A stretch of 64,000 nt of DNA from Shimia marina (GTDB taxonomy: Bacteria > Pseudomonadota > Alphaproteobacteria > Rhodobacterales > Rhodobacteraceae), in NCBI RefSeq assembly GCF_001458175.1, contig NZ_CYPW01000006.1, forward strand, positions 259,224 through 323,223, read 5' to 3'. Made by a program: the position numbers and the translations under genes. Shown here one piece after another: positions 17,898 to 26,183 of this stretch. The number at the start of each line of letters is the position of its first letter. The first letter of the stretch is position 1. The notes under the pieces were generated by a model. That model was not told the DNA's origin. It did not search any database and was given only the letters and a program-made list of their open reading frames with translations.

Positions 17898-17918
17898 TTA
17901 TCCTCCATTGAGCGACAA
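17898..17918 (-). promoter_or_regulatory. ROSE-like RNA thermometer hairpin in the hsp20 leader
   Basis: Read on the minus strand, TTGTC-G-CTC-AATG-GAG-GATAA folds into an 8-bp hairpin with a 4-base loop and one unpaired G. The 3' side is the ribosome-binding site (GGAGGAT), 4 bases before the ATG. The 5' side contains UCGCU, which fits the U-[U/C]-G-C-U anti-Shine-Dalgarno motif of ROSE elements, where a G opposite the site is unpaired or non-canonical. An AT-rich stretch just upstream (CATTATACAT on the minus strand) could be the -10 region, implying a very short leader. Fold and function are inferred. Confidence 0.55.
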
Positions 17919-18084
17919 CAATATGTATAATGCCTTCCCGAGGGACAGGCGGTTATGCGTAAGACCCGATTGCGGCGCCTTACGAAAATAGAGGTATGCG
18001 CAGATACTGGGGTTTCAAGCCCCTGTCTTTCACAGCGGCTTGAAAAATAGAAAATCCAAAACAAATCAAATAACTAACAGATGA

Positions 18085-18903
18085 CTAAGGGCGTACAAAC
18101 TTGGCCCCAGACGTGCTGCGTGTGCCAATCTGGATACGTTTCACGCCCGCTGGGGCCTGCGCCACGGGCCGGTCTCCAACCCGCATACGCCGCTTCAACT
18201 CCGCCACAACCTCCGGCAGCTCCATGCCAAAGGAAACCTTCTGCCCCTCTGGATTGTCCCCGGTCGCAGAGACCACCGAAAGGATCCGCACCCGATTGCC
18301 ATAGCGCACAAAAACAGGCGCTCCCGAAGAGCCAAAAGTCACGTTGCAATCAAAGGTCAACATCCCCCAGCCGCGCTCCAGAATGGAACAATCGCGCTGC
18401 CACGACAGATGCTCACTGCGCCCACGACCATAACTCAGCACAGAGACTTTCTCTCCCTCCTGCGGGTCCACATGGATCGCAAAAGGATCCGCCTCCGAAC
18501 TTGAGATTGGAGAGGCCAGCCGCAACAGCGCAACATCATGCGGGATCATTTTGGTGCTGATTTTGCCATCCGCGCTGTCCTGATAGCCCGCATCAACAAC
18601 GATGCGATTGACCTGCCGCTCCGTCAGGGACTGCCCCTCAACATAACCCGCTCGAAACATAATCTGATCCGCGGGCAGAAGGCGCCCATTTGCGTCAAAC
18701 ACACAATGCGCTGCGGTCAGCACCTGATCGGGCGCAATAAGCGCAGCGGTGCAAAACCCGGCACCGGCGGCGTCCAGGCGCCCTATCGCCTCCCACCCCA
18801 GTAAATCCCCACGGCGCAGCAAGGGCTGCAAACGCTCCTCTGCGGCCAAAGGCTGCGTGATCACGCTCAAAATCACAGAGAACAGACATCCCAAGACCCG
18901 CAT
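18085..18903 (-). CDS. Secreted trypsin-like serine protease (second of a pair)
   Basis: Exported S1-family protease of 272 residues. After a signal peptide (ending near QPLAAEE) come the catalytic histidine in VLTAAHC, aspartate in HDVALLRL and serine in TFGSSGAPVF. The six residues GSSGAP replace the usual GDSGGP, as in many short bacterial trypsin-like proteins. The last residues TSGAKFVRP nearly match those of the upstream neighbour. The ATG at 18901-18903 sits 6 bases after GGAGGAG; the earlier TTG and ATG are too close to it. It starts 32 bp after the neighbour's stop, so the two are probably co-transcribed. Confidence 0.85.
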   Translation of the reverse strand: MRVLGCLFSVILSVITQPLAAEERLQPLLRRGDLLGWEAIGRLDAAGAGFCTAALIAPDQVLTAAHCVFDANGRLLPADQIMFRAGYVEGQSLTERQVNRIVVDAGYQDSADGKISTKMIPHDVALLRLASPISSSEADPFAIHVDPQEGEKVSVLSYGRGRSEHLSWQRDCSILERGWGMLTFDCNVTFGSSGAPVFVRYGNRVRILSVVSATGDNPEGQKVSFGMELPEVVAELKRRMRVGDRPVAQAPAGVKRIQIGTRSTSGAKFVRP

Positions 18904-18935
18904 CGCCATCTCCTCCAAACCTCAGTTCGCGCCGA

Positions 18936-19727
18936 TTATGGGCGAATAAACTTTGCCCCTGTTGCGCTGCGATCCTGCAAAGACGCCGTGCCTGTCGCCT
19001 GAAAGGGCTCCGCCTCATGAGCTGCCAGAAGCTCAGGCAGGCTGTGATCCAGCGCGGCACCCAACGCCACTTTACTGCCCTTCAGATCCGCCTTGGCCGC
19101 AACCACGGACGCAATGCGCACCTGGTCGCGATCAAACACAAACACCGGTGCGCCGCTGCTGCCAAAATCGATATTGCAGGACAGCACATGCACCCCGCGC
19201 TGACGCCCCATCACTTGACACATCTCTTGCAAAGAGGGGGCTTCTGCGCGGCCAACCGCATAAGACACCACACCGATCTGAGAGCCCTTGCGCAGCCCAC
19301 CAGTGGTTTCAAATGGATCAATCGTCGTGTTGCGAACGGGGTGATGCAGCTCAAGAAGCGCCAGATCATTCTGAATATTCTCAGTCGATGCCGTATCCGA
19401 CCGCGCATACTTCGGATGGACAGTCGCGCGCCGCACCGTGCGATAGGCTTCCGCACGCCCATTGCGCCAGCCTGCCCGAAATTCAATTGCACCAATCGCA
19501 TGGGGCGCACCGCTGCCTTTGGCAAACAAACAATGTGCCGCCGTCAACACCAGATCCGGCGCGATCAAAGTCCCGGTGCAAAATCCCCGCCCATCAATTT
19601 CCAGACGCCCAACCGCGCCCCATTGGCGGCTGTCTTCTCCGGTATCAAGACGGCGTAGTCCCGAATCCTGCGCAGCGGCAAAAGACGCCAAAAACATCGT
19701 GAACAGCACTGTAAAACGCAACAGCAT
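18936..19727 (-). CDS. Secreted trypsin-like serine protease (first of a pair)
   Basis: Exported S1-family protease of 263 residues, paralogous to the gene downstream. Signal peptide residues 1-19 (MLLRFTVLFTMFLASFAAA), catalytic His in VLTAAHC, Asp in QNDLALLEL, Ser in DFGSSGAPVF. Shared landmarks with the neighbour include GFCT-LIAPD, a FRAGW/FRAGY step, the C-N-FGSSGAPVFV block and the tail ATGAKFIRP. The ATG follows GGAGATCCC. The short S1 pocket region makes specificity impossible to predict; the pair could act on each other or on envelope proteins. Confidence 0.85.
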   Translation of the reverse strand: MLLRFTVLFTMFLASFAAAQDSGLRRLDTGEDSRQWGAVGRLEIDGRGFCTGTLIAPDLVLTAAHCLFAKGSGAPHAIGAIEFRAGWRNGRAEAYRTVRRATVHPKYARSDTASTENIQNDLALLELHHPVRNTTIDPFETTGGLRKGSQIGVVSYAVGRAEAPSLQEMCQVMGRQRGVHVLSCNIDFGSSGAPVFVFDRDQVRIASVVAAKADLKGSKVALGAALDHSLPELLAAHEAEPFQATGTASLQDRSATGAKFIRP

Positions 19728-19876
19728 GGGATCTCCATCAGAAGGGGCTCTGGTTTGATTAACCTTGATCTACCCCGAAGCTAAGGCGGAATTAGGGCAA
19801 GCCAACGCCCAATGATAGATCATTTCCCCATCCGCCAAGGTTCTGGGGCCGCTGGCAAGCGCGGAGACGAGGCGCT

Positions 19877-20587
19877 ATGGTATGCCCCATGACTCTGAAC
19901 ACGCTCTCCACCCAGTTTTCCACACTTGATGCCATCGCGGTTGCAGTGATTGTGCTTGCTTGGATCATCACAACGCATCTCATTGAGAACCCGCCGAAAA
20001 ACCACCCGTCTGTGTCGCGCCTCATGGCATTCTATCGGCAGGAATGGATGGTACATTATGTGGAGCGCAACGTGCGGGTGTTTGATGCCCAAATCATGGG
20101 GAACCTACGCCAAAGCACAGCGTTCTTTGCCTCCTCCTCCATGATCGCCATTGGCGCTCTGGTGGCCTTGATTGGCAACACTGATCAAATAGCAGGCGTC
20201 ACCCGTGACCTCACCCAAAGCGCAGAGCCGGCGCTGGTTTTGGAGCTCAAGCTGGTGCTTGTGCTGCTCTTCATCGGCAATGCCTTTCTGAAGTTTGTCT
20301 GGTCACATCGCCTGTTCGGCTATTGCTCGGTCCTGATGGCCGCTGTGCCCAATGACGCAGAGCACCCCGCAGCCCTGTCACGCGCTCAGAAAGCAGGTGC
20401 CATCAACATCACCGCCTCCCGCAGCTTCAACCGCGGGATCCGCGCGATATATTTTGCCTTGGCCGCCATCTGCTGGATTCTCGGGCCGCTGGCCCTGTTG
20501 TTGGCGGTGATGGTCACGGTGATCGTTCTGGGACGACGTGAATTCGCCTCCCAATCCAGAGCCGCGCTGCTGAAAGAGCCCCGTTAA
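19877..20587 (+). CDS. DUF599 membrane protein
   Basis: Uncharacterised inner-membrane protein of 236 residues. Four hydrophobic segments lie near 18-38, 85-105, 128-150 and 190-215. RQEWMVHYVERNVRVFDAQIMGNLRQSTAFFASSSMI-type sequence in the first half and FVWSHRLFGYC in the middle are hallmarks of the DUF599 family. The first ATG has AGGCGCT ahead; a second ATG 12 bases later is also possible. The gene is convergent with rlmH, their stops 27 bp apart. No function is known to me. Confidence 0.8.
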   Translation: MVCPMTLNTLSTQFSTLDAIAVAVIVLAWIITTHLIENPPKNHPSVSRLMAFYRQEWMVHYVERNVRVFDAQIMGNLRQSTAFFASSSMIAIGALVALIGNTDQIAGVTRDLTQSAEPALVLELKLVLVLLFIGNAFLKFVWSHRLFGYCSVLMAAVPNDAEHPAALSRAQKAGAINITASRSFNRGIRAIYFALAAICWILGPLALLLAVMVTVIVLGRREFASQSRAALLKEPR

Positions 20588-20614
20588 ACCGGCGTAATCT
20601 GCCTTGGTGCGCAG

Positions 20615-21091
20615 CTATACCCGGTGGTAGGGCGCGCCTGCCAGAATACTGGCCGCGCGGTAGAGCTGTTCGCTCAGCATCACGCGCACCAACATATGTG
20701 GCCAGACCATTTTGCCAAAGCTCAATTTGGCATCCACCCGCGCCCGCAAGCTCGGATCGATCCCATCCGCACCGCCGATCACGAAAGCCAGATCGCTGCG
20801 CCCGTCATCGCGCCAACCAGAAATCTGTGTGGCAAAATCCGGGCTGCTCATCACCTTGCCACGCTCATCCAGCGCACAGATGACGGCGCCTTTGGGGATC
20901 ACCCCTTCCAGCAAGTTCGCCTCGGCAGCCATACCGCCGCCTTTGCGATCTTCAACCTCATGCACCGCCACAGGCCCAAGCCCCAAGGCCCGGCCCGTGC
21001 GATCAAACCGCGTCAGGTAATCGTCAAGCAGGTCGCGCTCAGGGCCAGACCGGAGCCGGCCCACGGCGCAGATATGCACCTTCAGTGCCAT
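20615..21091 (-). CDS. rlmH: 23S rRNA (pseudouridine-1915 N3)-methyltransferase
   Basis: SPOUT-family methyltransferase that modifies helix 69 of 23S rRNA in complete 70S ribosomes, using S-adenosylmethionine. The knot region is seen as LAFVIGGADGIDPSLRARVDAKLSFGKMVWPHMLVRVML and the C-terminal EQLYRAASILAGAPYHRV. The length of 158 residues is normal. It follows rsfS after 47 bp, a pairing conserved in many bacteria. Confidence 0.96.
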   Translation of the reverse strand: MALKVHICAVGRLRSGPERDLLDDYLTRFDRTGRALGLGPVAVHEVEDRKGGGMAAEANLLEGVIPKGAVICALDERGKVMSSPDFATQISGWRDDGRSDLAFVIGGADGIDPSLRARVDAKLSFGKMVWPHMLVRVMLSEQLYRAASILAGAPYHRV

Positions 21092-21138
21092 ACGTTGTCC
21101 TTCCGGCTCTCCAGATCGTCAGAGGGCCGCCTGAAACT

Positions 21139-21564
21139 CTATGCGGAGCCGCCGGGGACCCACATCTTTTCGAGTTGATAGAACTCGCGCACTTCAGGGC
21201 GGAAGATATGTACAATCACATCACCGGTATCGACCAGAACCCAATCCCCTGTGTCCTTGCCTTCCACTTTCGCGGCGCGGCCAAACTCATGTTTGAGACG
21301 TTCCACCAGTTTTTCGGCAAGCGCCACAACCTGACGCGAAGAGCGCCCGGAGCAGATCACCATATAATCGCCAATCGACGTTTTGCCGCGCAGATCAATC
21401 TGCGCCACGTCTTCAGCTTTATCTTCATCCAGTGAGGTGAGGATACGGGCAAGCAGTGCCTCGCTTGTCGCATCCGAAGAGTCCGACGTCACAATCGGAC
21501 CTGTGTCAGCAGCATTTGCCACGTCAGTGTTCAAAGACAGAAGTCTGCCCTCCTTGTAGCGCAC
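21139..21564 (-). CDS. rsfS: Ribosome silencing factor
   Basis: Binds ribosomal protein uL14 on the 50S subunit and blocks subunit joining during starvation. The core KAEDVAQIDLRGKTSIGDYMVICSG and DWVLVDTGDVIVHIFRPEVREFYQLEKMW is clear from about residue 48 to 139. The start is unresolved: there is no upstream ATG. The GTG at 21564 lies before an AAGGAGG (21549-21555), while CTG 21540 lies 8 bases after that site and TTG 21534 lies 14 after. True initiation is probably at one of the later two codons. Confidence 0.93.
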   Translation of the reverse strand: MRYKEGRLLSLNTDVANAADTGPIVTSDSSDATSEALLARILTSLDEDKAEDVAQIDLRGKTSIGDYMVICSGRSSRQVVALAEKLVERLKHEFGRAAKVEGKDTGDWVLVDTGDVIVHIFRPEVREFYQLEKMWVPGGSA

Positions 21565-21803
21565 CCGTCAGCCCCGGTGCCGGGCATAAATTCAAGATAG
21601 CACCGGTTGGACGTTTTCTCAACGAAAGGCAAGATGGATTCCGCAAAACCCTTAAAAATCGCGTATTTTCCATGCGCCAAAGACAGAAATCTCCATCGCG
21701 CCATCGCCCTCCAAGATATGTTGAGGCATTGCAGCTCCAATTGCTGCGGGGCAAAATCTCGCAATGGCACTCATTTTCTGCCCCCATCGGCCTCGGAAAA
21801 ACG

Positions 21804-23246
21804 TTAAGGCATTGATGGGCGCGGGGTGTCCTCGGCCTCCTGGAGTACCCGCACCTCGCGTTGCGGGAACGGCAGTGAAATGCCCTCTGCCTGAAACGCA
21901 TCCCAAAGCGCCAGATATACATTGCCCCGGATGTTGGTCAGCCCACCCGTCGGGTCCTTGATCCAGAACCGCAGAATGTAATCCACGCTGCTGTCTCCAA
22001 AACTCACAATATGGCAGACAGGCGTATTGGGATAGGTCAGAACGCGCTCAACAGATTTGGCCGCCTCCACCGCCACTCTGCGCACCTGATGCGGATCATC
22101 ACCGTAAGCCGTGCCAAAGTAGATATCGAGCCGCACATAGGTGTTGGAATGAGACCAATTCACCACCTGATTGGTGATCAAATCCTCATTCGGTATCAAA
22201 AACTCGCGCCCGTCCCTTGTCACCACACTGACGTAGCGCGCGCCCAAAGAGTTAATCCAGCCAAAGGTTTCTCCAAGCGAGATCACATCACCGGGCTTGA
22301 TAGACTTGTCCATCAGAATGATCAGCCCGGACACAAGGTTAGACACCACCTTTTGGAGGCCAAAGCCAAGCCCCACGCCAATAAAACCGGTCAGAAACGC
22401 CAGTCCCTTGAGGTCAAACCCAATGATGCGCAAACCAATAAAAAAGGCAGCACTGTAGAAAAACACTTGTAACAGCTTGCCAAACAGAACCCGCATGGAG
22501 GGCGATATGTCTTCACTGCGCATCAGCCGTGCATCGGCCTGACGGGAGGCCAGCCGCGTGAGTGCGAAGGTCACGCCCAGCATCAAAATCGCCTGCGCAA
22601 TCATCCAAAGCGAAATCCGGGTTTCGCCAAACACCAATGCCATACTGTCCATCAACAAGACGGCATCGTCACGCAGCCCCGTCAGCACCAAAGTGACCCA
22701 GATCCAAGCGCCATATCTCAGAAAAGCGCGGAGCGTGGTGTTCTGCACCACCCGAAGCACCACAACAACCACCAGCCAGGCCAATGCCAGATTGGCAAGC
22801 CCAACCAGAAGGTAGGAACGGCTCGGCCAGGTAGCCGCGCGCATCCCCCACACGGTGAACCAGATCAACACATTGAAAATAAACAGCGCCATGCGCCGAT
22901 GCATCATCATGGCATAGCGATAACGCCATTTCGGCCATCCCTCGCGCGTCTTCAGCCAAGCGTAAAACCGCGGCTTGAAAACAAAAGCCAATCCATAGGC
23001 CACTGCTATGAGGACCAGCGCGATCACCACCTGATAAGCCGCCCAAGGGCGCAACAGGCTCTCGGAGAAATCCACCAACCGCGCCCATATGCCCAGCGCG
23101 ATCTCGGTTGTTTCGGTGCTATCTTGCGGAACGTCCGTATCAGGCACGTGGCGCTCGGCGCCTGCGATACGATCCAACTCGGTTTCGTCCGTCGCCGCAG
23201 AGGGATCAACGGCATCGGCGGCGGATGTCTGGAGCTCTTCTTCCAT
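21804..23246 (-). CDS. MscS-family mechanosensitive channel
   Basis: Inner-membrane channel of 480 residues that opens under membrane tension. The N-terminal 55 residues are acidic and probably disordered; about six hydrophobic segments follow (75-310). The pore helix and start of the beta domain read FIGVGLGFGLQKVVSNLVSG, with KPGDVISLGETFGWINSLGARYVSVVTRDGREFLIPNEDL after it, typical of MscS. A C-terminal alpha-beta domain ends with QAEGISLPFPQREVRV. The start ATG is preceded by a modest purine stretch. The 239 bp to rsfS hold nothing I recognise. Confidence 0.92.
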   Translation of the reverse strand: MEEELQTSAADAVDPSAATDETELDRIAGAERHVPDTDVPQDSTETTEIALGIWARLVDFSESLLRPWAAYQVVIALVLIAVAYGLAFVFKPRFYAWLKTREGWPKWRYRYAMMMHRRMALFIFNVLIWFTVWGMRAATWPSRSYLLVGLANLALAWLVVVVVLRVVQNTTLRAFLRYGAWIWVTLVLTGLRDDAVLLMDSMALVFGETRISLWMIAQAILMLGVTFALTRLASRQADARLMRSEDISPSMRVLFGKLLQVFFYSAAFFIGLRIIGFDLKGLAFLTGFIGVGLGFGLQKVVSNLVSGLIILMDKSIKPGDVISLGETFGWINSLGARYVSVVTRDGREFLIPNEDLITNQVVNWSHSNTYVRLDIYFGTAYGDDPHQVRRVAVEAAKSVERVLTYPNTPVCHIVSFGDSSVDYILRFWIKDPTGGLTNIRGNVYLALWDAFQAEGISLPFPQREVRVLQEAEDTPRPSMP

Positions 23247-23358
23247 GCATCATCCTTGCACGTGGCCCTGCGTCGAGGCAACGCAGCATTCTGCACCCTG
23301 CGTCACTTCTCTGTGGCTTCTGCTTGAAGGAATCCGCCTGTCCGTGTACTGGGATCAT

Positions 23359-23445
23359 ATGAAACGCATCTACGACATCTCTGACCGCGCCTTTTTGCCA
23401 TGGCGATTCTTTGGTCAGTCGAAATCCGTCGTCGCCGCGCTATGA
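23359..23445 (+). CDS. Candidate 28-residue peptide upstream of leuC
   Basis: An ATG frame encodes MKRIYDISDRAFLPWRFFGQ followed by SKSVVAAL and TGA. A strong stem-loop starts 6 bp after the stop, and leuC starts 74 bp later. This layout resembles a leader peptide before an attenuator, and the last five codons include two Val and one Leu, but the peptide is not Leu-rich and the ribosome-binding site is weak (GGGAT). It may instead be a small protein or chance frame. Confidence 0.3.
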   Translation: MKRIYDISDRAFLPWRFFGQSKSVVAAL

Positions 23446-23451
23446 GCTTGC

Positions 23452-23475
23452 GGCGCAGCATTGCTGCGCCTTTCT
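23452..23475 (+). terminator. Stem-loop before leuC, terminator or attenuator
   Basis: GGCGCAGC-ATT-GCTGCGCC is a perfect 8-bp stem with 3-base loop, followed by TTTCT. It lies 45 bp upstream of leuC and just after the small frame at 23359-23445. No other plus-strand gene ends here, so it either ends a short leader transcript or attenuates leuCD. Confidence 0.6.
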
Positions 23476-23519
23476 GACAGCCATTTCTTCTAGCTATACA
23501 AACAGAATGGAGAGGACCA

Positions 23520-24926
23520 ATGTCCCCCAAAACGCTCTATGATAAGATCTGGGATGCCCATGTCGCCCACGAAGCTGACGATGGCACCTGCCTGCTTTAT
23601 ATTGACCGTCACCTTGTTCACGAAGTGACCAGCCCGCAGGCGTTTGAAGGCCTGCGCATGGCGGGACGCAAGGTGCGTGCGCCAGAAAAAACCATTGCCG
23701 TGCCGGATCACAACGTCCCCACCACGGCGGGTCGCGAAGACCCTGCGCAGATGACCGAAGAATCGCGCATTCAGGTTGAGGCGCTGGACAAAAACGCCAA
23801 AGAGTTTGGCGTGCATTACTATCCGGTGTCTGACGTACGTCAGGGCATCGTGCACATCGTTGGCCCGGAAAACGGCTGGACCCTGCCGGGCATGACTGTG
23901 GTCTGTGGCGACAGCCACACCGCGACCCACGGCGCATTTGGCGCGCTGGCGCATGGCATCGGCACCTCTGAGGTGGAGCACGTGCTCGCCACCCAGACGC
24001 TGATCCAGAAAAAATCCAAAAACATGAAGGTGGAGATCACCGGCAAGCTGAAGCCGGGCGTGACCGCCAAGGACATCACACTGGCTGTGATTGGTGAAAC
24101 CGGCACCGGTGGCGGCACAGGCTATGTCATTGAATATTGTGGTGAGGCCATCCGCGATCTGTCCATGGAAGGCCGCATGACAGTCTGTAACATGGCCATT
24201 GAGGGCGGCGCCCGTGCCGGTCTGATCGCCCCAGACGAAACCACCTTTGACTATTGCAAAGGCCGCCCACACGCTCCGAAGGCGGGTGCTTGGGAGCAGG
24301 CGCTGGAGTATTGGAAAACGCTCTACACCGACGAAGGCGCACATTTCGATAAAGTGGTGACCCTGAAGGGCGAAGACATTCAGCCGGTTGTGACCTGGGG
24401 CACCAGCCCGGAAGATGTACTGCCGATCACTGGTGTTGTGCCTGCGCCAGAAGATTTTGAAGGCGGCAAGGTCGAAGCTGCGCGTCGCTCCATTGAGTAT
24501 ATGGGTCTGACCCCGGGCCAGAAGCTGACCGACATCGAGATCGACACCGTCTTCATCGGCTCCTGCACCAACGGTCGCATCGAAGACATGCGTGCCGCCG
24601 CCGAAGTGCTGAAGGGTAAGAAGATCAAGGAAGGCATGCGCGCCATGATCGTGCCGGGCTCTGGCCTTGTACGCGCACAGGCCGAAGAAGAAGGTCTGGC
24701 GGATATCTTCCGTGAGGCGGGCTTTGAATGGCGTCTGGCAGGCTGCTCCATGTGTCTGGCAATGAACCCCGATCAGCTGTCTGAGAACGAGCGTTGCGCC
24801 TCCACCTCAAACCGCAACTTCGAAGGCCGTCAGGGCTATAAGGGCCGCACACACCTTGTGTCCCCAGCCATGGCCGCAGCTGCCGCACTCACCGGCAAGC
24901 TCACCGACATTCGCGAGCTGATGTAA
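23520..24926 (+). CDS. leuC: 3-isopropylmalate dehydratase, large subunit
   Basis: Aconitase-family subunit that, with LeuD, isomerises 2- to 3-isopropylmalate in leucine synthesis. The 4Fe-4S ligands are the cysteine of FIGSCTNGR and the two of [44 protein letters not shown] is present near residues 122-155. The 468-residue length is standard. The ATG has GGAGAGG upstream, and leuD follows after 12 bp. A stem-loop and a possible leader peptide lie just upstream. Confidence 0.98.
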   Translation: MSPKTLYDKIWDAHVAHEADDGTCLLYIDRHLVHEVTSPQAFEGLRMAGRKVRAPEKTIAVPDHNVPTTAGREDPAQMTEESRIQVEALDKNAKEFGVHYYPVSDVRQGIVHIVGPENGWTLPGMTVVCGDSHTATHGAFGALAHGIGTSEVEHVLATQTLIQKKSKNMKVEITGKLKPGVTAKDITLAVIGETGTGGGTGYVIEYCGEAIRDLSMEGRMTVCNMAIEGGARAGLIAPDETTFDYCKGRPHAPKAGAWEQALEYWKTLYTDEGAHFDKVVTLKGEDIQPVVTWGTSPEDVLPITGVVPAPEDFEGGKVEAARRSIEYMGLTPGQKLTDIEIDTVFIGSCTNGRIEDMRAAAEVLKGKKIKEGMRAMIVPGSGLVRAQAEEEGLADIFREAGFEWRLAGCSMCLAMNPDQLSENERCASTSNRNFEGRQGYKGRTHLVSPAMAAAAALTGKLTDIRELM

Positions 24927-24938
24927 GGAGCCAGCGTT

Positions 24939-25544
24939 ATGAAAAAATTCGAAACCTTTTCCGGTATCGCAGCGCCCATGCCGCTGGTGAATATCGACAC
25001 CGACATGATCATCCCCAAGCGCTTTCTGAAGTCGATCCAGCGGACCGGCTTTGGTGTGAGCCTGTTTGATGAGATGCGCTACAATCGCGACGGCACGGAG
25101 ATCCCGGATTTCGTCCTGAACAAAGCGCAGTATCGCGAGGCTCAGATCCTGATCGCGGGTGACAACTTCGGCTGTGGCTCTTCGCGTGAGCACGCGCCAT
25201 GGGCGCTGGATGATTTTGGCATCAAGGTGATTGTCTCCACCTCTTTTGCCGACATCTTCTTCAACAACAGCTTCAAGAACGGCATGCTGCCCATCGCGCT
25301 GCCACAAGAGCAGGTTGATATCCTGATGGCCGATGCGGAAAAAGGTGCCAACGCGCGCATGACCGTTGATCTGGAAGCCCAAGAGATCACAACGTCGGAT
25401 GGCGAAGTGATCAAGTTCGAAGTGGACGCCTTCAAAAAGCACTGCCTGCTGAACGGTTTGGATGACATTGGCCTGACCATGGAGAAAGAAACCTCCATCG
25501 ACGCTTATGAAGCCAAGGCCGGCGCAGAGCGCCCTTGGGTCTGA
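24939..25544 (+). CDS. leuD: 3-isopropylmalate dehydratase, small subunit
   Basis: Swivel-domain subunit that completes the LeuCD active site. [14 protein letters not shown] near the N-terminus and [15 protein letters not shown] (about 70-85) are the family markers that bind substrate. The product of 201 residues is normal. AAGGAG precedes the ATG in the 12-bp gap after leuC, so the two are co-transcribed. A strong terminator follows. Confidence 0.98.
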   Translation: MKKFETFSGIAAPMPLVNIDTDMIIPKRFLKSIQRTGFGVSLFDEMRYNRDGTEIPDFVLNKAQYREAQILIAGDNFGCGSSREHAPWALDDFGIKVIVSTSFADIFFNNSFKNGMLPIALPQEQVDILMADAEKGANARMTVDLEAQEITTSDGEVIKFEVDAFKKHCLLNGLDDIGLTMEKETSIDAYEAKAGAERPWV

Positions 25545-25562
25545 CCTAAGTTTAAGTCAATC

Positions 25563-25594
25563 AAACGCGGCGCCCCCGATGCGCCGCGTTTTTT
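25563..25594 (+). terminator. Rho-independent terminator after leuCD
   Basis: AAACGCGGCGC and GCGCCGCGTTT form a perfect 11-bp stem around CCCCGAT, followed by TTT. It begins 18 bp after the leuD stop. The GNAT gene begins right behind it, with its ribosome-binding site outside the stem. Confidence 0.9.
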
Positions 25595-25609
25595 CTTTTG
25601 GAGGGGGCG

Positions 25610-26140
25610 ATGCGCCTAAACACGGCCTCTTTTGAAACCAGCCGCCTCTTGGTGCGCGCGTGTCGGCTGCAAGATGCTTCGGCCCTCACCAATCTGATGA
25701 CACCTTCGATCAGCAAGTGGGTGGCCGCCTGGCCCACACCGCTCACCCTTGAAGCGACAAAGTCCATTCTCACCGCCGCCATCAATGCAGCACAAGACGG
25801 GTTGGCTTTCGGCGCAGTTGTTATTGCAAAAGACACTCAGCACATCATCGGCTGGTGCAAATTGGACATTTCAGAAAGCCATGCCGAACTTGGCTACTGG
25901 ATTGGCGAAGCTTATCAACGAAACGGCTTTGCTTTAGAGCTTTCGCAAGGTGCGATTGCCTTTACATTTGAAGACCTAAAACTTGACGTGCTGCGTGCTG
26001 GCGCGCAGGTCGAAAACATCGGTTCCCTCGCCCTGCTTAAGAAATTGGGCATGACCCGGCAAAATCAGCAATCTGTCTGGGCACCAGCCCGCAAACGCTT
26101 CGAAATGTGCGAATTTTGGAGCCTTACCTCTACGACATAG
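25610..26140 (+). CDS. GNAT-family N-acetyltransferase (RimJ/RimL type)
   Basis: Acetyl-CoA-dependent acyltransferase of 176 residues. ETSRLLVRACRLQDASALTNLM at the N-terminus and HAELGYWIGEAYQRNGFALE (about residues 95-114, the acetyl-CoA-binding segment) are typical of the RimJ/RimL branch. NIGSLALLKKLGM near 145-157 matches the usual ENxxSxxLLxKLGF motif. The ATG at 25610 lies 4 bases after GGAGGGGG; a TTG 12 bases earlier overlaps that site. The acceptor is unknown. Confidence 0.87.
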   Translation: MRLNTASFETSRLLVRACRLQDASALTNLMTPSISKWVAAWPTPLTLEATKSILTAAINAAQDGLAFGAVVIAKDTQHIIGWCKLDISESHAELGYWIGEAYQRNGFALELSQGAIAFTFEDLKLDVLRAGAQVENIGSLALLKKLGMTRQNQQSVWAPARKRFEMCEFWSLTSTT

Positions 26141-26183
26141 GGCGGCGCATCCAATGCCCGCCACCCATCTTATTTGCCCGATT

